A DNA stretch of 50,169 bases, taken from contig DTZW01000389.1 in assembly GCA_012961165.1 (NCBI GenBank), positions 15,058 through 65,226 on the forward strand, written 5' to 3'. The DNA is from Gammaproteobacteria bacterium. Its GTDB lineage: Bacteria > Pseudomonadota > Gammaproteobacteria > Pseudomonadales > Azotimanducaceae. Every line of letters starts with the position of its first letter. Within the stretch, counting starts at the first letter, position 1. Below, piece by piece: positions 39,419 through 48,731 of the stretch. The notes beneath the pieces were generated by a model that saw only the letters and a program-made list of their open reading frames with translations, did not search any database and had not been told where the DNA came from. The position numbers were made by a program, and so were the translations under genes.

Positions 39419-39436
39419 TTATTGAAGTTCTAAACG

Positions 39437-39470
39437 AAGCCGCGATCATCACAGGTGATCGCGGCTTTTT
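39437..39470 (+). terminator. Rho-independent terminator after acpP
   Basis: AAGCCGCGATCA and TGATCGCGGCTT form a perfect 12-bp stem around a 7-nt loop, followed by TTT. It lies 18 bp after the acpP stop and separates acpP from fabF, allowing independent expression of acpP. Confidence 0.93.
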
Positions 39471-39520
39471 AGATTATTCTAATACTGTTTCGCTATTTGA
39501 TCTAATTAGAGGGGACCCGC

Positions 39521-40762
39521 GTGTCTAAACGAAGAGTCGTTGTGACCGGCATGGGGATGCTTACGCCACTAGGTGTTGATCTTGAATCTTCGTGGCAAGG
39601 GCTAACCGCTGGAAAGAGCGGCATCGCGCCAATTGAAAGTTTTGATACCACCGATTACCCGGTTCGTTTTGGTGGTCATGTGCCTGAATTCGATATTTCA
39701 GAGTACCTGCCGCCAAAAGAAGCCCGCCGGATGGATGGTTTTATGCAGTTTGGCCTGGTCGCTGGTATTCAGGCTATGCGAGATTCAGGTTTGGAAGTCA
39801 CTGACGAAAACAGAGACAGAATCGGGGTCGCGGTCGGTTCAGGCATTGGCGGCATTGTCACCATCGAGACCTGTCACGATGTGGTTAACAGCCGCGGACC
39901 CGCTAAGGTATCCCCATTTTTTGTACCCTCGTGCATTATCAATATGATCGCAGGTCACTTATCGATTATGTACGGTCTACAGGGGCCAAATATTGCAATC
40001 ACCACAGCCTGCACAACAGGCACACATAATATTGGTTTCGGGGCTCGACTCATCGCGTCAGGTGACGCCGATGCGATGGTGGTTGGTGGAGCGGAGAAAT
40101 CGACGTCGCCAACGACTATGGCAGGCTTCGCCGCCATGCGAGCCTTATCGACACGTAATGAGGAACCTGAGCGCGCCAGTCGTCCCTGGGACAGGGACCG
40201 GGATGGGTTTGTGTTAAGTGATGCTGCTGCAGTGCTGGTGTTGGAAGAATATGAACAAGCAAAAACTCGAGGAGCCAGGATCTATTGTGAACTGGCAGGT
40301 TTCGGCATGAGCGCGGATGCCTCGCATATAACCTCTCCATCTGAAAATGGACAGGGTGCGGCTCGATCAATGCAAAATGCACTCAATGATGCCGAAATGC
40401 CGGCCAGTGAGATTGGCTATATCAACGCTCACGGCACGTCGACTGTGCTGGGTGATATTGCAGAAACCGTGGCGATCAAGACGGTCATGGGTAGCGATGC
40501 CAATAAAGTCGCGGTCAGCTCAACTAAATCCATGATTGGTCATGCGCTGGGTGCAGCAGGTTCGGTCGAGTCCGTTATCTGTGTCCTTGCACTTCGCGAC
40601 CAGGTCGCACCACCAACCATTAATCTGGATAATCCGGAAGAAGGGTGTGATCTCGATTACGTACCGCACCGGGCGAAGGAGATACCAATCAGGGCGTCTC
40701 TATCGAATTCATTTGGGTTTGGCGGTACCAACGGAACCCTGATATTTAAGCAACTGGATTGA
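39521..40762 (+). CDS. fabF: 3-oxoacyl-ACP synthase II
   Basis: FabF (KAS II) condenses malonyl-ACP with acyl-ACP in chain elongation. The 413-residue thiolase-fold protein begins [15 protein letters not shown], has the nucleophilic cysteine in [10 protein letters not shown] (Cys164), and the catalytic histidines in NAHGTST and [10 protein letters not shown], with [10 protein letters not shown] near the end. The start is GTG 39521 with AGAGGGGA upstream. pabC, often next in this cluster, is absent; mltG follows 9 nt later. Confidence 0.96.
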   Translation: MSKRRVVVTGMGMLTPLGVDLESSWQGLTAGKSGIAPIESFDTTDYPVRFGGHVPEFDISEYLPPKEARRMDGFMQFGLVAGIQAMRDSGLEVTDENRDRIGVAVGSGIGGIVTIETCHDVVNSRGPAKVSPFFVPSCIINMIAGHLSIMYGLQGPNIAITTACTTGTHNIGFGARLIASGDADAMVVGGAEKSTSPTTMAGFAAMRALSTRNEEPERASRPWDRDRDGFVLSDAAAVLVLEEYEQAKTRGARIYCELAGFGMSADASHITSPSENGQGAARSMQNALNDAEMPASEIGYINAHGTSTVLGDIAETVAIKTVMGSDANKVAVSSTKSMIGHALGAAGSVESVICVLALRDQVAPPTINLDNPEEGCDLDYVPHRAKEIPIRASLSNSFGFGGTNGTLIFKQLD

Positions 40763-40771
40763 AACACGGCA

Positions 40772-41773
40772 ATGGCCGCTAATTTATTCAAGCTAGCACT
40801 GGCAACTGCGCTGTCGCTGCTGTTCCTGTGCAGCCTGGTTGCGGTATATGTCCACGATCAGCTTTCAGTACCCGTTTCCAAGGACAGTGTCTTCACCATC
40901 GAACCCGGTAGTAATCTGTCTGCTATTACAAAGCGCCTGACAAGAGATGACCTGCTACCGGTTAACAACATCGCGTTTAACGCGTTTGCCATACTGACTC
41001 GTGATGCGGGTTCAATTCAGGCCGGCCAATACCAACTGAAAGCAGGAATGCCAAGTCAGGATGTTCTGGCGCTTTTTCGCTCAGGGAAAGTGATCCGGTA
41101 TCGCATTACTTTCCCTGAGGGGTTGCGCGTGAAGGAATGGCTGGCGAGACTTCAGGAAGCCCCTTACCTTGATGCGAAAACGACTGGAATGACCAGAGAG
41201 GATCTGGGCCAGTCACTGGGGTTGACAGCAGAACTCGAGGGTTCGCTGTTCCCGGATACATACCAGTACATCCTGGGCGACTCAGATCTGGATATTCTCA
41301 AATTAGCCGCTCGCAAAATGAAGGAAGTGCTGGGTGACGAGTGGAACGGGCGAGCGATGACGGCGGTTTCAACTCCCTTTGATGCGTTGATCCTCGCATC
41401 TATGATAGAAAAAGAGACAGGATATGGTCCTGACCGGGAGAAGATCGCTTCAGTGTTTCATAACCGACTCGACACAGGCATGAAGCTTCAATCAGATCCA
41501 ACGGTAATCTTTGGCCTGGGCGCTGATTTCGACGGAGACCTTAAAAGGTCTCACCTGAAGTCGGATACCCCCTACAATACCTACACAAGAACGGGTTTAC
41601 CCCCGGGGCCGATTTGTTCCCCCGGGCGCGCGTCAATCAACGCTGCACTTGGCGGCTCAAGTCATCCATACTTCTATTTTGTCGCGATGGGTGACGGGAA
41701 AAGTTATTTTTCAGTCAGCCTCGAAGAACACAATAAGGCAGTCAATCGGTACCAGAAAAAGCGGAAACAATGA
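40772..41773 (+). CDS. mltG: Endolytic murein transglycosylase MltG (YceG-like)
   Basis: Membrane-anchored lytic transglycosylase that cuts nascent glycan strands and helps set their length. An N-terminal helix (about residues 7-27) is followed by a LysM-like region (FTIEPGSNLSAITKRL) and the catalytic domain with LEGSLFPDTYQY, the catalytic glutamate in ASMIEKETGYGPDR, FHNRLDTGMKLQSDPTVIFG and YNTYTRTGLPPGPICSPG. 333 residues is normal. The tmk start overlaps by 4 nt. Confidence 0.94.
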   Translation: MAANLFKLALATALSLLFLCSLVAVYVHDQLSVPVSKDSVFTIEPGSNLSAITKRLTRDDLLPVNNIAFNAFAILTRDAGSIQAGQYQLKAGMPSQDVLALFRSGKVIRYRITFPEGLRVKEWLARLQEAPYLDAKTTGMTREDLGQSLGLTAELEGSLFPDTYQYILGDSDLDILKLAARKMKEVLGDEWNGRAMTAVSTPFDALILASMIEKETGYGPDREKIASVFHNRLDTGMKLQSDPTVIFGLGADFDGDLKRSHLKSDTPYNTYTRTGLPPGPICSPGRASINAALGGSSHPYFYFVAMGDGKSYFSVSLEEHNKAVNRYQKKRKQ

Positions 41774-42387
41774 CCACAGGAAAGTTCATTACACTTGAAG
41801 GCGTTGAAGGTGTTGGGAAATCGACCAACCTGGAGCTGATTTCAGGGTTTGTGAAATCAGGCGGATACGATGTGCTCGTCACCCGGGAACCAGGGGGCAC
41901 AACGCTGGGGGAAAGGGTTCGGGAAATCCTGCTTGATAAAGATGAACACGGGATGACGCCAATGGCTGAATTACTTCTAATGTTTGCCGCAAGGGCACAG
42001 CATGTTGAAGAAGTAATAAAACCTGCATTGGCCCGAGGTACCTGGGTTGTTTCTGACCGTTTTACGGATTCCTCGTATGCCTATCAGGGCGGAGGGAGGC
42101 AACTGGGTAGCGAAGCCGTGGCTGCACTTGAACATCAAGTGCTCGGAGGCTTCAGGCCGGATCTCGTCATTATTCTTGATCTCGATGTGCAGGCTGGCCT
42201 GGAAAGGGCAAGCAAAGTGTCCGAAGCGGACAGATTTGAATCAGAGGAGAGGGAGTTTTTTGAGCGAGTAAGAGCGGCGTTTGTCAGTCGTTCCAGTCAA
42301 CCTGGATATCACCTGGTCGATGCCGGCCGTCCCCTCATCGATGTGCAGGCAGACATTAGCACTATCATAAAAGAACTATTCGAATGA
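41770..42387 (+). CDS. tmk: Thymidylate kinase
   Basis: Phosphorylates dTMP to dTDP. The 205-residue P-loop kinase has Walker A GVEGVGKST, the DR(F/Y) motif in SDRFTDSSYAYQGGGRQ, VTREPGGT and a LID-like region around LERASKVSEADRFE, as in bacterial type II enzymes. It overlaps both mltG and holB by 4 nt, the usual arrangement. Confidence 0.96.
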   Translation: MTTGKFITLEGVEGVGKSTNLELISGFVKSGGYDVLVTREPGGTTLGERVREILLDKDEHGMTPMAELLLMFAARAQHVEEVIKPALARGTWVVSDRFTDSSYAYQGGGRQLGSEAVAALEHQVLGGFRPDLVIILDLDVQAGLERASKVSEADRFESEEREFFERVRAAFVSRSSQPGYHLVDAGRPLIDVQADISTIIKELFE

Positions 42388-43343
42388 TAGCCTTGCTGCC
42401 CTGGCAGGCTTCATCGTGGCAGAGAGTCTGTGCCCAGATAGCCGATGGAAAAATGCCACATGGGATTTTGCTCGCTGGGCCATCTGACTCAGGGAAGGCT
42501 AACTTTGCCGCTTGTTTAGGTGCTTACCTGCTATGTCGCGGCCACGACAAACCGTGCGGTGAATGTCGCCAATGTAACCTCGTTGCGGCGGGTACGCACC
42601 CGGACCTCGTGGAACTAACGCTTGAAGACTCAAAGCAGATTCGTATTGATCAGATTAGAGAGCTCATTCACTGGGCGACCCAGACTGCTCAACAGGGTGG
42701 ATACAAGGTTTGTACCATCAACCCTGCGGATAAGCTAAATATCGAGTCTGCAAATGCGCTCTTAAAAGTTCTGGAAGAACCGCCATCCAATACGCTGATA
42801 TGCCTGGTGTCGGATCAACCTACGCGTTTACTACCGACTTTGCGAAGTCGCTGTCAGCGGATTAACCTGGGTTCACCTTCCCAACAGGAAGCCGTCGTAT
42901 GGTTGCAGGGTCAAATGGATTCCTCTGCTGATGTTGAATTGCTATTGGGCATTGCCGGCGGTATGCCGCTTCGAGTGCTGAACTCCATTGATGAGGATTA
43001 CCTAAAGCTAAGGCAGGAACTGGCTTCACACCTGGTCCCATTATCTGAGGGGGTCAGGTCTCCGATTCAGGTGGCTGCATTGATGGCCAAAGAAGAGGTT
43101 GGGCGTGTTCTTGAACTGCTCTATCAACTTGTTTCAGACTCGATCGTTTTCAAGTTGTCTGGTGGCAAGGTGATCAAAAACAGAGATTTAAGCGAAACCA
43201 TCGAGCAATACAGCAACCTGACATCTATTGCGGACAGATACAAATTATTGGATCACATCAGCGAGGCGCAGGGCCAACTTAACGGAACTTCCAATCCAAA
43301 TGGCCAGATGCTGCTGGAAGGGGTGTTTGTCAAAGCTGGTTAA
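42384..43343 (+). CDS. holB: DNA polymerase III subunit delta'
   Basis: Clamp-loader subunit of 319 residues. The AAA+ domain shows HGILLAGPSDSGKANFA, where the P-loop is degenerate (GPSDSGK, as delta' does not hydrolyse ATP well), the four-cysteine zinc module CGECRQCNLVAAGTHPD, and the sensor region LLKVLEEPPSNTLICLVSDQP followed by LRSRCQRI. Synteny after tmk and before pilZ is classical. Confidence 0.93.
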   Translation: MIALLPWQASSWQRVCAQIADGKMPHGILLAGPSDSGKANFAACLGAYLLCRGHDKPCGECRQCNLVAAGTHPDLVELTLEDSKQIRIDQIRELIHWATQTAQQGGYKVCTINPADKLNIESANALLKVLEEPPSNTLICLVSDQPTRLLPTLRSRCQRINLGSPSQQEAVVWLQGQMDSSADVELLLGIAGGMPLRVLNSIDEDYLKLRQELASHLVPLSEGVRSPIQVAALMAKEEVGRVLELLYQLVSDSIVFKLSGGKVIKNRDLSETIEQYSNLTSIADRYKLLDHISEAQGQLNGTSNPNGQMLLEGVFVKAG

Positions 43344-43453
43344 GTCGTTGCGAACCACTATTTCGTTCTGGTGATCTATGGTCATCATTCGCGGCTTGAA
43401 GAATAGAAACTCATAGGGCATGATCTCGAACACCACATTCCAGGTAAGTAGTT

Positions 43454-43810
43454 ATGGCAAAGCTAGCCCGGGGCGGCGGCAAGAAAACCATGATCGCCCT
43501 GACGATCAGGGACAAGGTCGTGCTACATAACTACTACATGCCATTTATCAAAAATGGTGGCTTGTTCATTGCGAACCGAACCGAATACGATCTGGAAGAC
43601 GATGTCTTTATTCTGCTAAGCCTGATGGACGAATCCGAGAAGATTCCGGTAGCAGGCAAAGTCGTTTGGATAGCCAGGAAAGGGGTCAAGAGCCCACACA
43701 TTCCGGGTGTCGGGATTCAGTTCAGCGACCCTGATAATATTGCGAAAGATAAGATCGAAACCTATCTGGCGGGCAGCCTCAACTCCGTGAACGCAACAGC
43801 TACTATGTAG
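43454..43810 (+). CDS. pilZ: PilZ-domain protein
   Basis: A 118-residue PilZ-type protein of the kind encoded after holB and needed for type IV pilus assembly in Pseudomonas. It has LHNYYMPFIKNGGLFIANR, VFILLSLMDESEKIPVAGKVVWIARKG and GVGIQFSD, the PilZ fold pattern. The N-terminal RxxxR that binds cyclic di-GMP is absent, as in canonical PilZ itself. Its last codons are part of the terminator hairpin. The start ATG 43454 is 110 bp after holB. Confidence 0.9.
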   Translation: MAKLARGGGKKTMIALTIRDKVVLHNYYMPFIKNGGLFIANRTEYDLEDDVFILLSLMDESEKIPVAGKVVWIARKGVKSPHIPGVGIQFSDPDNIAKDKIETYLAGSLNSVNATATM

Positions 43811-43820
43811 CTGTTTTTTT
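43795..43820 (+). terminator. Rho-independent terminator overlapping the pilZ stop
   Basis: AACAGCTAC and GTAGCTGTT form a perfect 9-bp stem with the loop TAT, followed by a run of T. The hairpin begins within the last five codons of pilZ, so the stop codon TAG lies in it. It closes the fab-tmk-holB-pilZ transcript. Confidence 0.92.
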
Positions 43821-43890
43821 TGTAGCTCTTTTTGCTTAGAAAGGGCTGCAGATTAGTCTGCTAAACCGCTTAACCAAAAAATAGCGCTAT

Positions 43891-44829
43891 TCAAGCGGCG
43901 GGATCATTCCTGTAGGTGAACCAGGTCGTTTCAACCTGATGGTGAATTCTTGCAAGATCCAGCTGAACCTCATCAATAAACCAATGCAATTCACCGCTGG
44001 AGAATAAGTCGATCACATTTGAGTTTTTGATTCTTCGCTGCGCAAGATTAGTTGCTCGCTGTGGTTCGTCCGATAGTGGTAACTGCTCACAACATTCGGA
44101 TACCTCGTCCAGACAAAAGTCTACAGACCTTGGGAAATGTTCATCCCGCAACAGGAAGTCTGCGACATCCTCTCCATTCACATGATCATCAACGTGCTGT
44201 CGATACATCTGGTAACCGGAGACTGACATTAGAAGGCTTGTCCAAAGTAACCGTTCATAATCTGCAAGCTCGTTATGCTTTGGATCATTTAGATTGTAAC
44301 AACCGATATCGAGTATACGGGTTGTCATATCTGCGCGTTCAAGCTTACGACCCAATTTCATGAAGTTGAATGCCTGGGTTACGCTCATGCAACCTGTCAA
44401 ATATCCTGTGAACTCATGACAGCGGCCGATGACTTCACCGAGAAACGCATCCCGTCCTTCGCGTTTGAGAGGTTTTTTCAGGTTGTTTTCTACAAAGTGG
44501 TGGAGTTTATTGATTTTTTCCCACGCTTCCCTGGGCATGATTTCACGGCTTGTCCGAGCGTTTTCCCTGGCATTCTTCAGTGCGGTTCGGATAGACGAGG
44601 TCTCACCCTGGGTCAGAAACTTGACGACGTTCTGTTCATTCTCCAGTTGATAAGTCTCGTGGAAGTTATCCTTGTCACCGGTAATGTCGATCAGGCTTGC
44701 CCAGACATGCTTTGAGTTAGGCAAGTCCAGTGCGAGGTTCGTATTAACTCTTAACAGAAGCGCGGTACTTTCCACGCGCTCCATATATCGGCCTATCCAG
44801 AACATCCTTTCTGCAACACGAGACAACAT
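43891..44829 (-). CDS. Alpha-E domain protein (DUF403)
   Basis: An all-helical protein of 312 residues that begins MLSRVAERMFWIGRYMERVE, the alpha-E family opening, with FMKLGRKLERADMTTRILDIG in the middle. Such proteins are encoded with circularly permuted ATP-grasp enzymes; their function is unsettled, probably in a peptide-forming or modifying system. The start overlaps the stop of the ATP-grasp gene by one base (TAATG). The transglutaminase-like and proteasome-like genes that often complete this operon are not present nearby. Confidence 0.88.
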   Translation of the reverse strand: MLSRVAERMFWIGRYMERVESTALLLRVNTNLALDLPNSKHVWASLIDITGDKDNFHETYQLENEQNVVKFLTQGETSSIRTALKNARENARTSREIMPREAWEKINKLHHFVENNLKKPLKREGRDAFLGEVIGRCHEFTGYLTGCMSVTQAFNFMKLGRKLERADMTTRILDIGCYNLNDPKHNELADYERLLWTSLLMSVSGYQMYRQHVDDHVNGEDVADFLLRDEHFPRSVDFCLDEVSECCEQLPLSDEPQRATNLAQRRIKNSNVIDLFSSGELHWFIDEVQLDLARIHHQVETTWFTYRNDPAA

Positions 44830-46277
44830 TAGCGAGTTCTCCCTGGCAGGTCGATTATCCAGGTGTCCTTACTGCCACCGCCCTGCGAAGAATTCACAAT
44901 CAGCGATCCTTTTACCAACGCTACTCGTGTTAGTCCTCCGGCAGTCACAAAACTCCGGTCGCTCTGCAGGATGAAAGGCCTGAGGTCTACATGCCGCGGT
45001 TCGATCGAGTTACCCGACAGGGTTGGCACAGTAGAGAGATTAATAATTGGCTGAGCGATGAAGTTTCTCGGGTTTGATTTGATCTGTCGGCGCATCTCTG
45101 ACGTTCGGCGTTTGGTCTCTGTTGGGCCAATGTACATGCCATATCCGCCAGATTCATCAGCAGGCTTAACCACAAGGTTTTCCATGTTTTCCAGAACGTG
45201 TTTCATTTGTTGCTTGTCAGAACACATGTAGCTGGGCACGTTAGGCAGGATGGGATCTTCGTCGAGGTAGTACTTAATCATTGCGGGCACGTAGGTATAG
45301 ACCACTTTGTCATCCGCAACACCTGCTCCCGGTGCGTTGGCAAGGGCTACGTTACCTTTTCTCCAGGCGCGCATCAGCCCCTTTACGCCGAGTATTGAGT
45401 CTTTGTTGAAGACTTCAGGGTCGAGAAATAAATCATCAACTCGCCGGTAGATGACATCGACGCGACTGAGTCCCTCAACGGTTTTCATATAAACGCAATC
45501 GTCGTCGCCAACCACCAGGTCCCGGCCTTCCACCAGTTCAGCCCCCATGCGTTGGGCAAGGAAGGAATGCTCGAAATAGGCAGAGTTGAAGATACCTGGG
45601 GTCAGTACGACCACCTCTGGCAGATCTTTGGGCCGCGGTGAAATAGAGCTCAACGTATCCAGTAACTGGGCCGGGTAGTTGTCCATGGGTAGAATCGAGT
45701 ATTTTTCAAATAGCTCTGGAAGAACCTTTTTGGAGATATTCCTGTTTTCAAGCATGTAGGAAACACCCGAAGGAACTCGCAGGTTGTCTTCAAGCACATA
45801 AACTGTGCCGTCGCTGTCCCTGATGATGTCGGAGCCACAAACATGAGCCCAGACACCATGTGCCGGTTTCATTCCTTCGCAAATTGCCCGGTAATTTTTT
45901 GAAGTTTTGAGAAGTTCTTCAGGTACCACTTTATCTTTAAGGATCTTGCGGTCGTTATAGACGTCATCGATAAAGGCATTAAGTGCACGAAGACGCTGAA
46001 CGAGCCCCTTTTCTATGTAATCCCATTCTTTCCGCATTATTGTTCTTGGGATGATATCGAATGGCCATTCCCGATCAATGTTCTGGCCTTCAGAGTAGAC
46101 GGTGAAACTTATACCAAGAGACCTGATTGTAAGCTCGGCGTCGTGCCGGAGGGCGTTTAGTTCGGCCGGCGTTTTCGATTTGAGGAATTTACTGAGTTCG
46201 CCCAGTCCTGACCGAGCCTTTCCCGACGAGAACAGTTCATCATAGGTTTTATTATTGCCATAGCCGCGTATCTGCAT
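44829..46277 (-). CDS. Circularly permuted type 2 ATP-grasp protein
   Basis: A 482-residue protein of the DUF404/DUF407 circularly permuted ATP-grasp family. Features are FTVYSEGQNIDREWPFDIIPR, the N-terminal catalytic segment with VWAHVCGSDIIRDSDGTVYVLEDNLRVPSG cut to YVLEDNLRVPSGVSYMLENR as the key part, and LVVKPADESGGYGMYIGP near the C-terminus, which is the ATP-binding loop moved by permutation. It likely forms amide bonds of unknown product. It pairs with the downstream alpha-E gene. Confidence 0.9.
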   Translation of the reverse strand: MQIRGYGNNKTYDELFSSGKARSGLGELSKFLKSKTPAELNALRHDAELTIRSLGISFTVYSEGQNIDREWPFDIIPRTIMRKEWDYIEKGLVQRLRALNAFIDDVYNDRKILKDKVVPEELLKTSKNYRAICEGMKPAHGVWAHVCGSDIIRDSDGTVYVLEDNLRVPSGVSYMLENRNISKKVLPELFEKYSILPMDNYPAQLLDTLSSISPRPKDLPEVVVLTPGIFNSAYFEHSFLAQRMGAELVEGRDLVVGDDDCVYMKTVEGLSRVDVIYRRVDDLFLDPEVFNKDSILGVKGLMRAWRKGNVALANAPGAGVADDKVVYTYVPAMIKYYLDEDPILPNVPSYMCSDKQQMKHVLENMENLVVKPADESGGYGMYIGPTETKRRTSEMRRQIKSNPRNFIAQPIINLSTVPTLSGNSIEPRHVDLRPFILQSDRSFVTAGGLTRVALVKGSLIVNSSQGGGSKDTWIIDLPGRTR

Positions 46278-46293
46278 CAGGTATGGGTACTCA

Positions 46294-46749
46294 TTACTCG
46301 AATTCTTCTTCCATGATTCTGTAGTGGGTTTCGATCATTCCCAGTTTTTTGTAGGTCAGTTGTGCTGTTGTGTTGTCTTTTTCGACATATAGTCTGATAC
46401 CACACACGCCAGGCCTAGAGGAAGCAAGGCCCTTTACATGCGAGTACATTGCAGTGAACACACCCTTCGCACGATGTGAGGGTGCGACGAACACACTTTG
46501 AATCCACCAGAACAAACTATTGCGCCAGTCGCTCCACTCGTAGCTGATCGCGAGGCATCCGACCACCTCTCCCTGATCCAGCGCAACCAGGTAGAACCCA
46601 AGGGAGCTATCCCGAAGGATTGCGTTAATGCCAGGGTGGATTTTATCCCAGGGTAACTTCTTGCCTTCGGTCTCAATCGCCATCGCCTGATTGAACTCAG
46701 CAATAACTTCAGTGTGCTGCGGATTTGCTTGTACTACTTGTATATCCAT
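46294..46749 (-). CDS. GNAT-family N-acetyltransferase
   Basis: A 151-residue acetyltransferase of the GNAT fold. The acetyl-CoA loop is SVFVAPSHRAKGVFTAMYSHV (R-x-x-G-x-x/A variant, Q replaced), with VVGCLAISYEWSDWRNSLFWWIQ before it and LYVEKDNTTAQLTYKKLGM after it, a typical motif B. I use ATG 46749; an ATG at 46758 adds three residues. Substrate unknown. It is 16 nt upstream of the ATP-grasp gene and may be in the same operon. Confidence 0.85.
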   Translation of the reverse strand: MDIQVVQANPQHTEVIAEFNQAMAIETEGKKLPWDKIHPGINAILRDSSLGFYLVALDQGEVVGCLAISYEWSDWRNSLFWWIQSVFVAPSHRAKGVFTAMYSHVKGLASSRPGVCGIRLYVEKDNTTAQLTYKKLGMIETHYRIMEEEFE

Positions 46750-46776
46750 AGCGTGCATTATAGACAGATCAATCCA

Positions 46777-47040
46777 TTATAGGCGGGTCAACATGGGTAA
46801 ATGACCGATGTTCGTACTTTTCTTTTTCCTATTCAGAGGATCGGCATTGTACTTGTTGGTATTAAGGGTTGTGGATAAACGAAAGTTAACCGAGATTGCT
46901 GTGTTAACAAGCGCCGTTAGCCTGTCAGGGTTGTTAGTCATCAGGTCAAACGGGTTGATCCCTAAGTCTCTAATCATTTCGGCGGCTGTTCGCGGTAATC
47001 TTATCTCAACGTCTGAAACACCTCTGAGGTAGCGCAGCAA
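46777..47040 (-). pseudogene. Remnant of GTP cyclohydrolase II (RibA) C-terminus
   Basis: The 87 codons contain RTAAEMIRDLGI, DLMTNNPDRLTAL and, near the end, LNRKKKSTNIGHL. In RibA-type GTP cyclohydrolase II the C-terminus has the order AQILRDLGI, LLTNNPRKxxGL and TKxxKxGHLL, so this looks like its last third. The zinc-cysteine and GTP-binding parts are absent; upstream sequence on this strand has stops in all relevant frames. The open frame starts at a TTG and could be expressed, but the enzyme cannot work. The resemblance is by pattern only. Confidence 0.4.
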
Positions 47041-47406
47041 GAGTGAGGTCTGACGTTGACGAGTGTTGAGTGATTGAAATACCTGCTGGCTATAGCGATA
47101 GCTTCGGCTCCTGAATCATCCCGGTAACCTCTACAACGAGACCGGTTTTCCTGGGCGGCTGTTTGAGAGGTCACAGGTTCCCTGAAGCAATACTGGTGGT
47201 CATGGTGATCTTCAACAGCCTGAAGATAAAGGCGGTTGTGATTTGGCTTTGCGGGGTGAATGGCCTGCTGATTTTGGCAGCTGTACCTGGTTGGCATCAC
47301 TCAACCGGGGTTCGATCTTTGTTCATCTGATCTGTAGGTCGATCATTCATGCTAACTCATCGATACAATGCAAGAAAATACTTTCAAAATATACTTTAAA
47401 CTATTG
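47041..47406. other. Intergenic stretch with no recognisable gene
   Basis: These 366 bp lie between the RibA-like remnant and a small unknown gene. Frames in both strands are short or without family-like sequence. The part from 47350 is AT-rich. The decayed 5' portion of the RibA-like gene may lie here, but I cannot align it by eye. Confidence 0.4.
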
Positions 47407-47679
47407 TTATATATCATATTTATTTAAAATATATAGCGTGCGGTCGGCGATGTCAGCGTCCTTGAGGAAACCCATAGCGCTGATCAGGGGCTGTGGTGCA
47501 TGCTCTTCCTCCAGTTCGATTTCCCATTTCTGGAGTTGGCTAAGCCGTTGTGGCTGGGGAAGTGCCAGCAGCGTTAACAAATTCTGCCGAATGGTTTGAT
47601 CTTCCAGAGCTGCCTGTATGAGGGCAATAAATTCTTTGTCCTTGCGTTTTCCGAAGAGCTTATTAAGAACATTTTGCAT
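47407..47679 (-). CDS. Unrecognised small protein
   Basis: A 90-residue protein I do not recognise. It starts MQNVLNKLFGKRKDKEFIALIQ and is predicted mostly helical, with LRQ/LLTLLALPQPQRLSQLQKW in the middle and IADRTLYILNKYDI at the end. There is no signal peptide and no cysteine. Codon use and a clear ATG make it a likely real gene. It is divergent from the coxM-type gene, which begins 178 bp away. Function unknown. Confidence 0.5.
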   Translation of the reverse strand: MQNVLNKLFGKRKDKEFIALIQAALEDQTIRQNLLTLLALPQPQRLSQLQKWEIELEEEHAPQPLISAMGFLKDADIADRTLYILNKYDI

Positions 47680-47857
47680 CGGGTTTCAGCTCATTTACCG
47701 AAGAGGATTTTATGAATGTACAAGACGGTCTGATGCCAGTTTGTCGTGGTGCGATCCGGCATCGCGTGGTATATATACGCTCCTTTATAACATCCGGCAG
47801 AGCAGCGGTCACGAAGCCTTGCTTGCCGTAGATTCGCGACGTTCAACAGGAGGAAAG

Positions 47858-48727
47858 ATGGTATCAGTCGTATATGAGGCACCTGATTCGATAGACGGTG
47901 CAATTAGTCTTTTGGCCAATGCAGATATTCCCGCAAAGATACTAGCCGGCGGCACTGACCTGATTATCCAGACTAACGGGAGCACTGACGAGTCCCGCTT
48001 GTTTGTAGATGTTAAGAGAATCGACGGTATGCTGGATGCAAACTTGTCGGCTGATGGACTGGACCTGGGTCCTTCCATGAGCTGTGCAGAGTTTACCGCG
48101 AGAGATGATATCCAAAAGGTCTTTCCCGGGCTGGTGGAAGCCGCTTACCTGATTGGATCAACGCAGGTTCAGGGCCGGGCCAGTCTGGGGGGCAATTTAT
48201 GCAATTCTTCTCCCGCCGCGGATACGATTCCTGCGCTGGTAGTGAATAGCGCACAATGCGTGATCGCAGGACCCGGTGGTGAGCGGACGGTCGCAGCTGA
48301 AGACTTCATGACAGGCGTCGGTCGAAACTGCATGGAAAAGGGCGAACTGCTCAAAATGATCCACGTGCCGGCACCGGCGGCGAAGACTTCTGATGCCTAT
48401 TTGCGGTTTATCCCGAGAACTGAAATGGATATAGCGGTTGCAGGCGCGGGTGTAAGTGTGACGCTCGATGATGCCGGCACTTGCACTGCTGCGCGAGTTG
48501 CGATTGGCGCCGTTGCGCCGACCGTACTGCTTGTCGGCGCAGCGGCAGATGCGCTGATCGGGACCAGGCTGGATGACGACGCATTGCAAGCAGCAGCAGC
48601 TGCTGCGAGTGCCGCGTCCAGCCCGATTACAGACAGAAGAGGCACCGCTGAGTATAGAAGACAGATCGTTGGTGTATTGGTAAAACGCGCCGCAAGAATA
48701 GCCGCGACAAGAGCGAAGGGAAACTAG
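47858..48727 (+). CDS. Molybdenum hydroxylase FAD-binding subunit (CoxM type)
   Basis: FAD subunit of a xanthine dehydrogenase/CO dehydrogenase-family enzyme, 289 residues. It shows the FAD-binding motifs AKILAGGTDLI and QGRASLGGNLCNSSPAAD, and the C-terminal domain ending RRQIVGVLVKRAARIAATR. I start at ATG 47858, preceded by a perfect AGGAGG; a longer frame from 47618 is not family-like. It is followed 4 nt later by the iron-sulfur subunit, giving the M-S-L order. The substrate is not determined: CO, nicotinate, and aromatic or purine compounds are all possible. Confidence 0.9.
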   Translation: MVSVVYEAPDSIDGAISLLANADIPAKILAGGTDLIIQTNGSTDESRLFVDVKRIDGMLDANLSADGLDLGPSMSCAEFTARDDIQKVFPGLVEAAYLIGSTQVQGRASLGGNLCNSSPAADTIPALVVNSAQCVIAGPGGERTVAAEDFMTGVGRNCMEKGELLKMIHVPAPAAKTSDAYLRFIPRTEMDIAVAGAGVSVTLDDAGTCTAARVAIGAVAPTVLLVGAAADALIGTRLDDDALQAAAAAASAASSPITDRRGTAEYRRQIVGVLVKRAARIAATRAKGN

Positions 48728-48731
48728 AAAA

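Noticed and set aside
47618-47857. Extended start of the coxM-type gene
   Set aside because: The 80 added residues are not family-like and overlap another gene; a perfect AGGAGG precedes ATG 47858.
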